64,000 bases of DNA from Hyunsoonleella aquatilis. Its GTDB lineage: Bacteria; Bacteroidota; Bacteroidia; Flavobacteriales; Flavobacteriaceae. The DNA lies in the NCBI RefSeq assembly GCF_014270105.1, contig NZ_JACNMF010000003.1, positions 248,001 to 312,000 on the forward strand. Reading direction: 5' to 3'. The position numbers and the translations under genes are program-made. This document shows positions 15,895 through 26,597 of this stretch, in pieces (the stretch's first letter is position 1; each line of letters opens with the position of its first letter). The notes under the pieces were generated by a model. The model was not told where the DNA came from. It made no database searches and worked only from the letters and a program-made list of their open reading frames with translations.

Positions 15895-18618
15895 ATGAAG
15901 CGTCTGTCTCTATTTTTTAAAATTCCGTTGTTATTTATTTTTTTAGTGACTGTATCTTGCGAAGAAGCACTAATCTATCAGGCTAATAATTTAACCATCT
16001 CTGAAGGCTTTAAAAACCCTATTGGATTTTACAACCCGAAACCTACCTTTTCATGGCAATTACCTGTTTCAACAGATGTTGTGTCTCAATCGGGGTATCA
16101 AGTTGTTGTCGCTTCTTCGGAAGAATTACTGCCAAATAATCCAGATTTATGGGATTCTCAAAAACAAGAAAGTTCACAGTCCAGCTTTGTAAAGTACGAG
16201 GGAGCCGATTTGCAATCCCGTCAAAAAGTGTATTGGCAGGTTAGATTTTGGAATCAAGATGGTATCCCATCAGCATGGAGTGCCATTAATTCCTTTGAAT
16301 TGGGCTTACTGAATAACTCTGACTGGAAAGCAAAATGGGCTGGTTTGGATACTGCAAAAGATAGCATAAAAGGGGTGCGTAATTTTTTAATGCATAGACC
16401 TCAATATTTGCGAAAAGGGTTCGATTTGCCATCAGATATAGCATCAGCAAGATTATACATCACCTCGAAAGGCGTTTTTGATGTGCATTTGAACGGAAAA
16501 GATGTTAGTGATGATGTGTTAACACCTGGCTGGACACCCTATAACAAACGTTTTGAAACACTAACCTATGATGTAACCGATATGTTAACTTCAGGAAAAA
16601 ACGCAATTTCTGTAGAATTAGCATCTGGTTGGCATTCAGGAAGAATTACCAGAGGAACAGCTATTTATGACTATTTAGCATCTCCAAAAGTGTTATGTCA
16701 GTTAGAAATCACTTTAAAAGATGGTTCAAAAAAAACCATTATTTCTGATGAAACTTGGAAAGGCACAACCAATGGGCCAATACGATTAGCAGGTCTGTTC
16801 GATGGTGAAGTGTATGATGCCAATTTGGAAATGCCCAATTGGACAATGAATACGTTTGATGATGCCTCTTGGGAAAATACAGAAATAGAACCCATAGCTG
16901 ATAGTGTAACCTTAGAACCAAAACGTCATGAAACTGTAAAAACAATGGCAGTTTTAGAGGATGCAGAAATTGTATCGACTACAGCATCTTCCGTAATTTT
17001 CAATTTGAAACAAAATATGGTAGGTGTGCCAAAGGTAACAGTGCCCATGAAAAAAGGCGATACGTTAAAGATTCGCTTTTCTGAAATGTTATTGTCTGAT
17101 GGTACGTTTTATACAACAAATTATCGTTCAGCAAAATCAACAGATTATTATATCGCATCAAAAGATGGCGTTATCGAGTACACGCCAAAATTCACCTTTC
17201 ACGGATTTCAATATTTAGAATTGTCAGGATTTGATACCTCGGCAACTCCAAATTCAACTTGGGTAAAAGGATTGGTGCAACATTCTAATTTTGAAAAAAA
17301 TGGAACGTTTACATCATCACATGATAAATTAAATCAACTGCAAAAAAACATCACTTGGGGTTTAAGAGACAACCTTTTAGATATACCAACCGATTGCCCG
17401 CAACGTGATGAGCGTTTGGGTTGGACTGGTGATGCGCAGGTGATTTCGCCAACAGCCATGTTTAATTTTAAAGGGCATGCGTTTTGGACGGCATGGTTGC
17501 AAAGTATGCGCGAAACCCAATCTGAACACGATAATGGTTTAGTGCCATTTGTTATCCCTGATATATTGCAAAGAAATAGTGCCAGTTCTGGGTGGGGCGA
17601 TGCCTGTGTTATTATTCCTTGGGATATTTACAATATCACAGGAGATACATCAGTTTTGGAAGAGAATTATGATATGGGAAAAAAATGGGTTGGTTACTAT
17701 CAATCTAAATCAAAAGATTTTATTCCCAATATTTACTCCTATACAGATTGGTTACAGCCTTACCCATCAAAATCTGGAAAAGAAGGTAATAAAGGCGATA
17801 CACCAAGATTATTTGTAAATACAGCATATTTTGCCCATTCGGCGCACTTAGTTTCGAAAATGGCAGGTGTTCTTGGTAAAACTGAAGATGAAAAAAAATA
17901 CAAGGACTTATATAAAGAAATTGCTCTAGCTTTTGAAAACACGTTTTTTGATACAAACGGAAAATTTATAAATGAAAAACAAACCCAAACTAGCTATTTA
18001 TTAGCCATATATTTTGATTTGCTTCAACCAGCAACCAAAGCAAAAGCGCAACAACATTTATTGGAAGAAATTAAAAAAGCAGACAATCATTTAGGAACTG
18101 GTTTTTTAGGAACGCCAATCTTGCCAAAGGTTTTGGATGATATTGGAGAAATTGATTTGATGTATGGCATCTTGTTTAAGGAAACCTATCCATCGTGGTT
18201 TTACTCCATAAATCAAGGCGCTACCACCATGTGGGAACGTTGGAATAGCTATAGTATAGAAGAAGGTTATAATAAACAGCCCATGAACAGCTTAAACCAT
18301 TACGCGTATGGGGCCGTTGGGCAATGGATGTACGAGCGTATTGCAGGTATCGCACCTCTGGCACCAGGCTATAAAAAAATAAAAATTGCACCTGTGCCCA
18401 ATGTAGATTTCTTAACATCGGCATCAGCTAGTGTAACTACACCTTTCGGCAAAGCATCATCCTCTTGGGAAGTAAAGGACAATCTGTTTAATTTAGAGGT
18501 AATAATTCCTCCTAACACAACAGCTGAAATTTACCTTCCATATACTTCTGAAAACGAGGCTCAAAAACTAAAAAATGTAGGTGCAGGTACCTATAAATTT
18601 CAAACGAAGCTAAATTAA
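15895..18618 (+). CDS. GH78 alpha-L-rhamnosidase, lipoprotein, copy 1
   Basis: The 907-residue product has a lipoprotein signal (VTVSC, Cys at ~22). The domain order is typical for GH78: fibronectin-like N-domain (~35-140), Bac_rhamnosid_N jelly roll (~160-340), concanavalin-like domain (~345-455), six-hairpin catalytic barrel (~470-800) and C-terminal beta-domain (~810-907). The catalytic signature DCPQRDERLGW spans residues 500-510, with the general acid expected at Glu506. GH78 removes terminal alpha-L-rhamnose by inversion. Location is probably periplasmic or outer-membrane. It leads an operon: GH78, GH78, GH43, sulfatase, sulfatase, with gaps of only a few bases. Confidence 0.93.
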   Translation: MKRLSLFFKIPLLFIFLVTVSCEEALIYQANNLTISEGFKNPIGFYNPKPTFSWQLPVSTDVVSQSGYQVVVASSEELLPNNPDLWDSQKQESSQSSFVKYEGADLQSRQKVYWQVRFWNQDGIPSAWSAINSFELGLLNNSDWKAKWAGLDTAKDSIKGVRNFLMHRPQYLRKGFDLPSDIASARLYITSKGVFDVHLNGKDVSDDVLTPGWTPYNKRFETLTYDVTDMLTSGKNAISVELASGWHSGRITRGTAIYDYLASPKVLCQLEITLKDGSKKTIISDETWKGTTNGPIRLAGLFDGEVYDANLEMPNWTMNTFDDASWENTEIEPIADSVTLEPKRHETVKTMAVLEDAEIVSTTASSVIFNLKQNMVGVPKVTVPMKKGDTLKIRFSEMLLSDGTFYTTNYRSAKSTDYYIASKDGVIEYTPKFTFHGFQYLELSGFDTSATPNSTWVKGLVQHSNFEKNGTFTSSHDKLNQLQKNITWGLRDNLLDIPTDCPQRDERLGWTGDAQVISPTAMFNFKGHAFWTAWLQSMRETQSEHDNGLVPFVIPDILQRNSASSGWGDACVIIPWDIYNITGDTSVLEENYDMGKKWVGYYQSKSKDFIPNIYSYTDWLQPYPSKSGKEGNKGDTPRLFVNTAYFAHSAHLVSKMAGVLGKTEDEKKYKDLYKEIALAFENTFFDTNGKFINEKQTQTSYLLAIYFDLLQPATKAKAQQHLLEEIKKADNHLGTGFLGTPILPKVLDDIGEIDLMYGILFKETYPSWFYSINQGATTMWERWNSYSIEEGYNKQPMNSLNHYAYGAVGQWMYERIAGIAPLAPGYKKIKIAPVPNVDFLTSASASVTTPFGKASSSWEVKDNLFNLEVIIPPNTTAEIYLPYTSENEAQKLKNVGAGTYKFQTKLN

Positions 18619-18624
18619 AATCTA

Positions 18625-21375
18625 ATGAATATTCAATCCAAACAAAAGGTATTTTTACTAACGCTTTTAAGCATTGTCTTTTTAAGTTTTATTTCTTGTG
18701 AAGAAAAGAAAACCATAGAAAAAGCAAACGATTTAACGGTTTCCGAAGGTTTTAAAAATCCGTTAGGATTTTATGATGCTACTCCAACATTTTCTTGGAA
18801 ATTACCAGTTGCTGAAGGTGTAAAACATCAGTCAGCATACCAAATTGTGGTAGCATCTAGTGAAGATTTGTTACCTGATAATGCCGATTTATGGGATTCT
18901 GGTAAGCAAATGACAGACCAGTCTGTTTGGGTAAAATATGAAGGTAAACCCTTAGAGTCTCGCCAAAAAGTATGTTGGCAGGTAAAATATTGGAATCAGG
19001 ATGAAGATGCTTCAGCGTGGAGTGCTGTAAATCATTTTGAATTAGGATTACTGAATAATAGTGATTGGAAAGCAAAGTGGATTGGTTTAGATACTAAAAA
19101 AGAAAAAATATTAGGAAGTCAAGATAATATTATTCATCGGCCACAATATTTAAGAAAAGGTTTTGAGCTATCTAACGATGTGGAATCTGCAAGATTATAT
19201 ATTACAGCAAAAGGTGTTTTTGATGTTGCTATTAATGGCGAAGATGTAAGTGACGATGTAATGCCTCCCGGATACACACCTTACAAAGAACGCATAGAAA
19301 CCATTACTTATGATATTGGCGATTTAATTGAATCAGGTCAGAATACTATTGGAGTAGAATTAGCTTCAGGTTGGCATTCCAGTAGATTAGGTTGGAGAAA
19401 AGAATTGTGGGTTGACACAGAAGCTCCAAAAATATTATGTCAGTTAGAATTGACTATGAAAGATGGTTCTAAAAAAGTGATTGTATCTGATGAAAGTTGG
19501 AAAGCTACAACCAACGGCCCAATAAGACTTTCAGAAATTTATGATGGCGAAACTTACGATGCTAATTTAGAAATGCCCAATTGGACAACCAATAATTTTA
19601 GTGATAGAAATTGGGAAATGGTTAATACATTTCCTGTAACAGATGCTATTCGTTTAGAACCAAAAAGACACACTACCGTAAAATCTAAAATTGAATTAAA
19701 AGCTAAGGAAGTTGTAGAAAAAGATGGTGCTTTTATTTTCGATTTTCAACAAAATATGGTTGGAGTACCGTTACTTAAAGTACCAATGAAAAAAGGGGAG
19801 ACGCTTAAAATTCGTTTTGCAGAAAAGTTATCTCCAGATGGTTCGTTCTATACAAAAAACTATAGAACAGCTTTGTCAACAAACTATTACACGGCATCAA
19901 AAGATGGCGTGATAGAATGGATGCCAAAATTTACATTTCACGGGTTTCAGTATATAGAGTTAAGCGGATTTGATACCTCAAAAACACCATCAACTGATTG
20001 GGTGACAGGGTTGGTGCAGTATTCAGATTTTGAAGAAAATGGAACATTTGCATCCTCTCACGAAAAATTAAATCAGTTGCAAAGTAATATTGTTTGGGGC
20101 TTAAGAGGTAACTTTTTTGATATTCCAACCGATTGCCCACAACGTGATGAGCGTATGGGATGGACTGCTGATGCACAGGTATTTGGTCCAACTTCTATTT
20201 TTAATGCCGATGTCTATAAATTCTGGGCAAGTTGGTTGCAAAGTGTTCGTGAATCCCAATATGAAAATGGTGGAATACCTTGGGTAGTTCCAGATGTTTT
20301 GTTTAATAACAAAGTAAGTGCCGGTTGGGGAGATGCCTGCGCCATAATTCCTTGGGATATATACAACAGAACTGGGGATAAAAGAATTCTTGAAGAAAAC
20401 TTTGAAACTATGAAGGGTTGGGTAGCATACCATCAGGCTACTACCAAAGATTATATTTCCTCTATGGGATTTTTTGCAGACTGGTTGCAACCACTGCCTA
20501 AAAACGGCGATAATAGAGGGGATACATCTAAAAGCTTAATTGGAACAGCATTTTTTGCACATTCAGCAAAATTAACAGCGCAAACTGCTGAGGTATTAGG
20601 TAAAAAAGAAGAGCAAGCTAAATATGAGGCTTTATTTAAAACTGTTGCAAACGCTTTTGAAAATAAGTTTTTTGATGAAACGGGAAAAGTAAAAGGCGTT
20701 GAAGAAACACAAACCTCATATTTATTAGCATTAGCTTATGATTTATTGTCTGAAGGTAAACAAGGCAATGCAAAAAAGTACCTATTAGAAAAAATTGCAG
20801 AAGCGGATAATCACTTACGAACAGGCTTTTTAGGTACACCACTATTATCACGAGTTTTGGACGAAATGGGGGATACAGATTTAATGTATAAACTATTATT
20901 TAATGAAACCTATCCATCGTGGTTTTATTCTATTAATCAAGGAGCCACAACTATTTGGGAACGTTGGAACAGCTATAGTAAGGCAGAGGGTTTTAACCCT
21001 CAAAAAATGAATAGCTTAAATCATTATGCTTACGGAGCGATAGGCGAATGGGTGTATGAACGAATAGGAGGCATTGAACCATTAGAGGCGGGTTATAAAG
21101 TCATTCGTATTGCTCCAGAACCTAAAAGTCCATTAACTTCAGCATCAGCAGAATTAAATACACCGTATGGGAAAGTTGCTTCTTCATGGGAAATTAATGA
21201 AGGCACTTTTACTATAAATGTCACTATTCCGCCAAATACAACAGCAAAAGTTATATTACCTGGAACTGCCGAATCGATTGAAGAAACGAATAACATAAAA
21301 GCGATAAGCTCAGAAACTGGTAGTGAAGAATTATTAGTGCAACCGGGAACATACACGTTTAAGTCTAAATTATAA
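18625..21375 (+). CDS. GH78 alpha-L-rhamnosidase, lipoprotein, copy 2
   Basis: The 916-residue product is a clear tandem paralogue of the preceding GH78 and begins 6 bases after it. Lipoprotein signal ends FISC. The catalytic motif DCPQRDERMGW starts at Asp503, with Glu509 as expected general acid. Other shared blocks are CAIIPWDIYN, NETYPSWFYSINQGATT and WERWNSYS. A short extra tail (~885-916) is absent from copy 1. The two may differ in tolerance for sulfate or in linkage (inference). The stop codon overlaps the start of the GH43 gene by one base (TAATG), indicating translational coupling. Confidence 0.93.
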   Translation: MNIQSKQKVFLLTLLSIVFLSFISCEEKKTIEKANDLTVSEGFKNPLGFYDATPTFSWKLPVAEGVKHQSAYQIVVASSEDLLPDNADLWDSGKQMTDQSVWVKYEGKPLESRQKVCWQVKYWNQDEDASAWSAVNHFELGLLNNSDWKAKWIGLDTKKEKILGSQDNIIHRPQYLRKGFELSNDVESARLYITAKGVFDVAINGEDVSDDVMPPGYTPYKERIETITYDIGDLIESGQNTIGVELASGWHSSRLGWRKELWVDTEAPKILCQLELTMKDGSKKVIVSDESWKATTNGPIRLSEIYDGETYDANLEMPNWTTNNFSDRNWEMVNTFPVTDAIRLEPKRHTTVKSKIELKAKEVVEKDGAFIFDFQQNMVGVPLLKVPMKKGETLKIRFAEKLSPDGSFYTKNYRTALSTNYYTASKDGVIEWMPKFTFHGFQYIELSGFDTSKTPSTDWVTGLVQYSDFEENGTFASSHEKLNQLQSNIVWGLRGNFFDIPTDCPQRDERMGWTADAQVFGPTSIFNADVYKFWASWLQSVRESQYENGGIPWVVPDVLFNNKVSAGWGDACAIIPWDIYNRTGDKRILEENFETMKGWVAYHQATTKDYISSMGFFADWLQPLPKNGDNRGDTSKSLIGTAFFAHSAKLTAQTAEVLGKKEEQAKYEALFKTVANAFENKFFDETGKVKGVEETQTSYLLALAYDLLSEGKQGNAKKYLLEKIAEADNHLRTGFLGTPLLSRVLDEMGDTDLMYKLLFNETYPSWFYSINQGATTIWERWNSYSKAEGFNPQKMNSLNHYAYGAIGEWVYERIGGIEPLEAGYKVIRIAPEPKSPLTSASAELNTPYGKVASSWEINEGTFTINVTIPPNTTAKVILPGTAESIEETNNIKAISSETGSEELLVQPGTYTFKSKL

Positions 21376-22358
21376 TGAAAAAGGGATTTCGAATAGTTGC
21401 TGGTGTTTTGATTTTTAGCTTATTTGTTATAAGCTGTAAAAATGAAAAAAAAGAACAGCAAGCTAATAACCCTATAGTTGAAGTAGAATCTTCTATACAA
21501 AGTGAAGGCAATAATCCAGTAATTCGTCATATTCGCACCGCAGACCCTTCCGCACACATTTGGAACGACGGTAAAGTGTGGATGTACACCTCTCGTGATA
21601 TGGAGGACGCTACATTTTACGATTCTATGGATGGGTATCGTGCGTTTTCATCAACAGATATGGTAAATTGGATAGACCATGGCGAAGTATTGCATTCCAG
21701 AGCTATTCCTTGGGGTGCTAGTGGATGGATGTGGGCGCCAACGGCTATCTATAAGAATGATAAGTACTATTTATTATATCCACATTCTGTTAAAGGCTCC
21801 AAAGACGATATGCGATGTGGGGTTGCCGTTAGTAATGTTCCAGAAGGCCCGTTTAAAGATTTAGGATGGATTGAAGGCGTTGAAGGCCAATGGCTAGACC
21901 CTTGTGTGTTTGAGGATGATGATGGAAAAGTGTATTTATACTGGGGCGTAAAAGTCCCGAAAGTAGCACGCTTAAAAGATAACCTTTTAGAGTTAGCGGA
22001 AGCACCAAGAACCATTGAATATGAAAGCGATAACTTCTTTGAAGCAAGTTACATGCACAAGCGTAATGGCAAATATTATTTCTCCTATAATGCTGGTTTA
22101 GGGGGTTTTTACGGGATGGCAGACAATCCTTATGGCCCTTTTGAATACAAAGGTGCTATCAACCCTAAACAAAGACAAGACCATCATTCTATCGTAAACT
22201 ACAAAGGGCAAGATTACTTTTTTTATCACTGGCAAAATTGGAATGGCGGTTCAAAGTTTAGTAGAAATACTTGTATAGAATATTTGTATTACAATGAAGA
22301 TGGTACGATACAAGAGATTGTTGCTACAACGGAAGGCGTGCAAAAGATAAATCAATAA
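21375..22358 (+). CDS. GH43-family glycosidase, lipoprotein
   Basis: The 327-residue product has a lipoprotein signal (FVISC, Cys at ~17) and one five-bladed-propeller GH43 domain. The catalytic triad is visible: base Asp57 (RTADPSAHIW), pKa-setting Asp175 (WLDPCVFEDDDG) and acid Glu223 (FFEASYMHKRNGKYY). GH43 members act mainly as beta-xylosidases or alpha-L-arabinofuranosidases. If the substrate is ulvan, xylose removal is the likeliest job (inference). There is no extra C-terminal beta-sandwich. Confidence 0.9.
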   Translation: MKKGFRIVAGVLIFSLFVISCKNEKKEQQANNPIVEVESSIQSEGNNPVIRHIRTADPSAHIWNDGKVWMYTSRDMEDATFYDSMDGYRAFSSTDMVNWIDHGEVLHSRAIPWGASGWMWAPTAIYKNDKYYLLYPHSVKGSKDDMRCGVAVSNVPEGPFKDLGWIEGVEGQWLDPCVFEDDDGKVYLYWGVKVPKVARLKDNLLELAEAPRTIEYESDNFFEASYMHKRNGKYYFSYNAGLGGFYGMADNPYGPFEYKGAINPKQRQDHHSIVNYKGQDYFFYHWQNWNGGSKFSRNTCIEYLYYNEDGTIQEIVATTEGVQKINQ

Positions 22359-22383
22359 ACAAACAGACAATTCAATCATAAAA

Positions 22384-23913
22384 ATGAAAATTAAATTATT
22401 TTCAGTAGTTGTTTTAGTACTAGTATTTTCTTTATCGAGTTGTAAAAAAGAAGTAAAGCAAAACGAAGACAAAACTTCAGTAGAAACCAAGCAAAAGAAA
22501 CCAAACATCGTTTACATTCTTACAGACCAATGGCGAGGTTCAGCTTTAGGTTATGCAGGTAATCCCGATGTTAAAACGCCTAATTTAGATGCTTTTGCTA
22601 AAGAAGCTATTAATTTTACAAATGCCGTTTCGGTATTACCCGTATGCACACCTCATAGAGCATCATTACTTACCGGTAAGTTTCCAACAACAACAGGTAT
22701 GTTTTTAAATGATTTGTATTTGCCTAGTGAAGAATTGTGTATGGCAGAAATCTTTAAGGAAGCGGGTTACAATACAGCCTATTGGGGCAAATGGCATTTA
22801 GACGGTCATGGGCGTTCAAGTTATATTCCGAAGGAAAGACGCCAAGGTTTTGATTATTGGAAGGCCTTAGAGTGTTCGCATAACTACACAAAAATGCCTT
22901 ACTATGATAATGATAATCCTGAATTGAAACATTGGGATGAGTATTCGCCATTTGCAATTGTAAAGGATGCTAACAATTATATTAGTGAACATGCAAATGA
23001 TGGAAAACCGTTTTTAGCTCTTATTTCTATTGCAACGCCACATTATCCGCATAATAGTGCGCCAAAAAAATATAAGGATATGTATCCCCCTGAGTCATTA
23101 ACATTAAGTCCAAATATTCCAAATGAATTTGAGGAACGGTGTCGCAAAGAATTACAAGGCTATTATGCGCATGCTACGGCAACAGATGAAGCTATTGGAG
23201 CTGTTTTGGATAAGCTGAAAGAGCTTGAATTAATAGATAATACCATTGTCGTATTTTCAGCCGACCATGGCGAAATGATGGGGGCGCACGGTGTAAAACC
23301 ATTTGTAAAGCAATTGGCTTGGGACGAAGCGGTTAGAGTGCCTTTTTTAATTCGTTATCCGTCTATTGGGGAGCATAAAGGAAGTACCGTAAATGCACCT
23401 CTAACCACACCGGATATTTTACCATCTTTATTGGGGCTTACAGATATTGAAATACCTGAAGATATAGAGGGCGAAAATTTGGAACAGCTCATAAAAGATC
23501 CCAATCCAAATATTGATAGAGTAGCTTTAGTAATGAATCCAGCACCTTTTGGCGCTAATTTCAAAGATGAACCTTATCGAGCTATTAAAACCAAACAGTA
23601 TACTTATGCCAGAACTCCAAGTGGACCAAGTATGTTTTATGATAATATTGCGGATCCTTTTCAACAAAATAATTTACTAGGAAAAGCTGAATTAAGTGAT
23701 ATTCAAATCGATTTAGATAACAAATTAAATAAAGCCTTAACTCAGATTAACGACGAGTTTGGAACACGTGACTTCTATTTGAAAAAGTATAATTATATAT
23801 TGGACGAAAAGAAAAAAGCGATACCACACTGGGGCTTTAATGAAGGAGTAGGAGCGCTTAAGAATGTAGGAACTACAAAAATGGTGCAATCACCAAAACC
23901 AATCTCTAATTAA
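22384..23913 (+). CDS. S1-family sulfatase (CTPHR motif), lipoprotein
   Basis: The 509-residue product has a lipoprotein signal (SLSSC). The formylglycine motif Cys88-Thr-Pro-His-Arg92 is intact, and FSADHGEMMGAHG and the N-terminal DQWRG give metal-binding Asp/His residues. S1 sulfatases hydrolyse sulfate esters after Cys is converted to formylglycine by a separate maturase. A monooxygenated sugar sulfate in the locus is the probable target. The fourth gene of the 15895 operon; the next sulfatase starts 9 bases later. Confidence 0.92.
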   Translation: MKIKLFSVVVLVLVFSLSSCKKEVKQNEDKTSVETKQKKPNIVYILTDQWRGSALGYAGNPDVKTPNLDAFAKEAINFTNAVSVLPVCTPHRASLLTGKFPTTTGMFLNDLYLPSEELCMAEIFKEAGYNTAYWGKWHLDGHGRSSYIPKERRQGFDYWKALECSHNYTKMPYYDNDNPELKHWDEYSPFAIVKDANNYISEHANDGKPFLALISIATPHYPHNSAPKKYKDMYPPESLTLSPNIPNEFEERCRKELQGYYAHATATDEAIGAVLDKLKELELIDNTIVVFSADHGEMMGAHGVKPFVKQLAWDEAVRVPFLIRYPSIGEHKGSTVNAPLTTPDILPSLLGLTDIEIPEDIEGENLEQLIKDPNPNIDRVALVMNPAPFGANFKDEPYRAIKTKQYTYARTPSGPSMFYDNIADPFQQNNLLGKAELSDIQIDLDNKLNKALTQINDEFGTRDFYLKKYNYILDEKKKAIPHWGFNEGVGALKNVGTTKMVQSPKPISN

Positions 23914-23922
23914 AATTAAATT

Positions 23923-25353
23923 ATGAAAAATTATTTAGCGCTAATTGCACTTATGTTTTGCATTTCAAATATGCTTTGTCAAAGTGAAAAACCTAATATT
24001 CTTATCTTTTATATTGATGATTTACGAGCGGAATTAGGATGTTACGGAAGTGAAACAGCAATTACTCCGAATATTGATAAGTTGGCATCAGAAGGTATAA
24101 TGTTTAACAAAGCCTACACCCAACAAGCCATTTGCGCCCCTTCAAGAATGAGCACCTTAACGGGTTTAAGACCTGAAACATTAGGGATTTATAGCATCTT
24201 TACACCATTACGTAAAGTACATAAAGATGTTGTAACGCTTCCGCAATTGTTTAAGCAAAACGGATACAAAACAATTAGTACGGGTAAAGTATATCATCAT
24301 TTTGTGGATGATAAAGAAAGTTGGACAGAACTTGTAAAAAGGCCTTCCAATATATACCTAAAACCAGAGAGTCTTGAGGCTATGGCTGGAAAACGCGCTA
24401 AAGGTCCTGCTTATGAAGATGCGGACGTAGCAGATGATGGATACAAAGATGGTATTGTTGCAAACGATGCTATTAGAATGTTACATCAATATAAGGATGA
24501 CAAATTTTTAATGTTTGTTGGATTAATGAAACCGCATTTGCCTTTTAATGCGCCAAAAAAATATTGGGATTTGCATGATAAAAGTAAGTTTGAAATTCCA
24601 TTAAAGGAAAAGCCACAAGACATGTACAGGTTGGCTTTAAGTAAATGGGGAGAGCTTAAGAACTATAATGGAATCCCAAAGGAAGACCCTTTGAATGATG
24701 ATATTACAAGAACCTTAATTCATGGGTATCACGCTTGTGTAAGTTATATGGATGCCCAAGTAGGTAAAGTATTGCAAACTCTTGAAGATTTAGATTTACT
24801 CAAAAACACTATGATTATTTTTATGAGCGACCATGGCTATAAAATTGGAGAATATGGAGCGTGGTGCAAGCATTCTAATATGGAAATAGACACGAGGGTT
24901 CCTTTAATTATAAGTAGAGAAGGAAACTACAAAAAGAGAAATGCGGGCGAATTATCAAATGCATTGGTAGAAAATGTAGATATCTTTTCAACATTAACCG
25001 AAATATGTGGTTTTGAGACGCCAAAGTCCGACGGAAAAAGTTTAGTTCCTGTATTAGATAATCCTGATTTAAAATGGGATGAGGTTGCTACAAGCGTTTT
25101 TGCAAGAGGTAAAAATATTATGGGCTGTACTGCCACAGATGGAAATTGGAGATATACCGAATGGCGAGATTCTAAAACTCATGAAATTCTTGGCGCAGAA
25201 TTATATGAGCATAAAAACAGCCTTTTATCATTTAAAAATCTTTCAGGAAATAAAAATTATATAGAAGTAGAGGAACGAATGAGAGCACTTTTGGAATCTC
25301 AGTTCCCAAGAAGCGGAGTTCCATTTCTACAATACGATAGTCCAAGGAAATAA
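23923..25353 (+). CDS. S1-family sulfatase, iduronate-2-sulfatase-like (CAPSR motif)
   Basis: The 476-residue product has a signal peptide (about 1-20, ending MLCQ) rather than a lipobox with a clear anchor. The motif Cys71-Ala-Pro-Ser-Arg75 is intact, and [12 protein letters not shown] and [19 protein letters not shown] are typical of iduronate-2-sulfatase-like members of S1. Such enzymes in marine Bacteroidota often desulfate rhamnose- or fucose-containing oligosaccharides (general knowledge). It is last in the operon starting at 15895. Confidence 0.9.
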   Translation: MKNYLALIALMFCISNMLCQSEKPNILIFYIDDLRAELGCYGSETAITPNIDKLASEGIMFNKAYTQQAICAPSRMSTLTGLRPETLGIYSIFTPLRKVHKDVVTLPQLFKQNGYKTISTGKVYHHFVDDKESWTELVKRPSNIYLKPESLEAMAGKRAKGPAYEDADVADDGYKDGIVANDAIRMLHQYKDDKFLMFVGLMKPHLPFNAPKKYWDLHDKSKFEIPLKEKPQDMYRLALSKWGELKNYNGIPKEDPLNDDITRTLIHGYHACVSYMDAQVGKVLQTLEDLDLLKNTMIIFMSDHGYKIGEYGAWCKHSNMEIDTRVPLIISREGNYKKRNAGELSNALVENVDIFSTLTEICGFETPKSDGKSLVPVLDNPDLKWDEVATSVFARGKNIMGCTATDGNWRYTEWRDSKTHEILGAELYEHKNSLLSFKNLSGNKNYIEVEERMRALLESQFPRSGVPFLQYDSPRK

Positions 25354-25402
25354 AAGCTAGTTGAAAATGAACAAAACATAGTTTAGCATAGTCTTTAGGC
25401 AG

Positions 25403-25436
25403 TTAAACACCCCTAAGTAGTGTTAAAAAATTTTTG
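25403..25436 (+). terminator. possible weak terminator
   Basis: TTAAACAC (25403-25410) can pair with GTGTTAA (25420-25426), with one bulged A, followed by A-rich then TTTTT sequence. The hairpin is short. Confidence 0.35.
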
Positions 25437-25474
25437 GTTACCCTATTTTAGATTATTGGTTTAAGAGGCTTTAA

Positions 25475-25482
25475 TAACTTTG
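25475..25482 (+). promoter_or_regulatory. -7 box of the GntR-type regulator gene
   Basis: TAACTTTG matches the Bacteroidota -7 consensus TAnnTTTG exactly and lies 22 nt before the ATG at 25505. The -33 region (TTGG near 25456) is weak, and the regulon operator is absent. Confidence 0.5.
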
Positions 25483-25504
25483 GGCTGACTAAACTAATTA
25501 AGCT

Positions 25505-26545
25505 ATGTTAAACTACATTCGGATAGATGGCAACTCAATGGTGCCAAAATATATTCAGATTATCAATTCTATAATTGATAACGTATCCTCGGGAAACATT
25601 AAGATTGGAGATAAAATACCATCCATAAATACTTTAAGCCAAGAATTTTATCTATCAAGAGATACCGTAGAGCGGGCTTACAATATTTTAAAGAAAAAAA
25701 ATGTTGTGGTTTCCGTCCGTGGTAGAGGGACCTATATAGCTCAAGCCGATTTAGTTAGAGACAAAAAAATATTGTTTTTGGTAAACAAGCTGAGTCCGTA
25801 TAAAATGAAGGTATATAATGCCTTTGTGGATGCTATCGGTGACAACTGTCAAGTGGATATACACAGCTTCCATTGTGACCAAGCACTATTTGTAGAGTTA
25901 ATGGGTAAGTACAAATCTGCCTATGATTACTTTGTGATTCTGCCTCATTTTAGGACAGAAAATTTGTCATATACCGGTTTTACCGAAGAAGTGAATAATG
26001 CTATTAATGGTATCCCAAAGGAGCAGTTAGTTTTATTGGATAATAACAATCATCAACTGCCAGGTGATTTTATTGAGGTATATCAAGATTTTGAAAACGA
26101 TATATTTACAGCTTTAGAAACGGGTCATGAAAAAATTTCTAAATATGATAAGCTGAACTTAGTTTGCCCGAGGAAAACCTTCTATCCTTATCCAACAAAA
26201 ATTTTGGATGGTTTCAGGAAATACTGTTCGTTTAATAATCTTCACTTTGAAATACTTGAGGAAATTTCAATGGAATTTGAGGTAGCTCCAAAAAATCTTT
26301 ATATCACAATTGAAGAAGAGGATCTTGTAAAAGTCATATCTCGAATTAGAAAAAATGGTTTTAAGTTGGGGTCGGACGTTGGAGTAATATCATACAATGA
26401 CGCGCCTCTAAAACAAGTGTCCAATATTACGGTTATTACTACAGATTTTGAGGATATTGGAATCAGGGCTGCCAAAATGATTTTAGAAAGTAGAATAGAA
26501 AAGGAAAAAGTAGCCTTTAGATTTATTGACAGAGGATCTGCTTAG
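25505..26545 (+). CDS. GntR-type regulator with periplasmic-binding-protein-like effector domain, copy 1
   Basis: The 346-residue product has an N-terminal GntR winged helix (1-75; KIPSINTLSQEFYLSRDTVERAYNIL), in which the recognition helix is readable. A LacI/periplasmic-binding-like sugar-sensing domain follows (~85-345; VGVISYNDAPLKQVSNITVITTDFEDIG). This combination is common for sugar-responsive regulators in Bacteroidota. No signal peptide, so cytoplasmic. It is paralogous to the two minus-strand genes at 59398-60447 and 60593-61633. Single-gene unit with its own -7 box and a terminator. A role in sensing rhamnose or an oligosaccharide is inferred from position. Confidence 0.85.
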   Translation: MLNYIRIDGNSMVPKYIQIINSIIDNVSSGNIKIGDKIPSINTLSQEFYLSRDTVERAYNILKKKNVVVSVRGRGTYIAQADLVRDKKILFLVNKLSPYKMKVYNAFVDAIGDNCQVDIHSFHCDQALFVELMGKYKSAYDYFVILPHFRTENLSYTGFTEEVNNAINGIPKEQLVLLDNNNHQLPGDFIEVYQDFENDIFTALETGHEKISKYDKLNLVCPRKTFYPYPTKILDGFRKYCSFNNLHFEILEEISMEFEVAPKNLYITIEEEDLVKVISRIRKNGFKLGSDVGVISYNDAPLKQVSNITVITTDFEDIGIRAAKMILESRIEKEKVAFRFIDRGSA

Positions 26546-26565
26546 TACATGGTTGTTTTCATACT

Positions 26566-26597
26566 AAAGGGAAGCTCTTGGCTTCCCTTTCTTGTTT
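26566..26597 (+). terminator. rho-independent terminator
   Basis: Perfect 10-bp stem AAAGGGAAGC (26566-26575) with GCTTCCCTTT (26581-26590), 5-nt loop, then a T-rich stretch. Confidence 0.88.

Noticed and set aside
20101-20490. A 129-codon antisense reading frame inside the second GH78 gene
   Set aside because: It is a mirror of the strongly coding GH78 frame and has no independent support.
25447-25482. Possible ninth regulon promoter in front of the GntR-type gene at 25505
   Set aside because: The -7 box TAACTTTG is perfect, but the sequence 20 nt upstream (TTTAGATT) does not match CAGGAYA and there is no first half-site.
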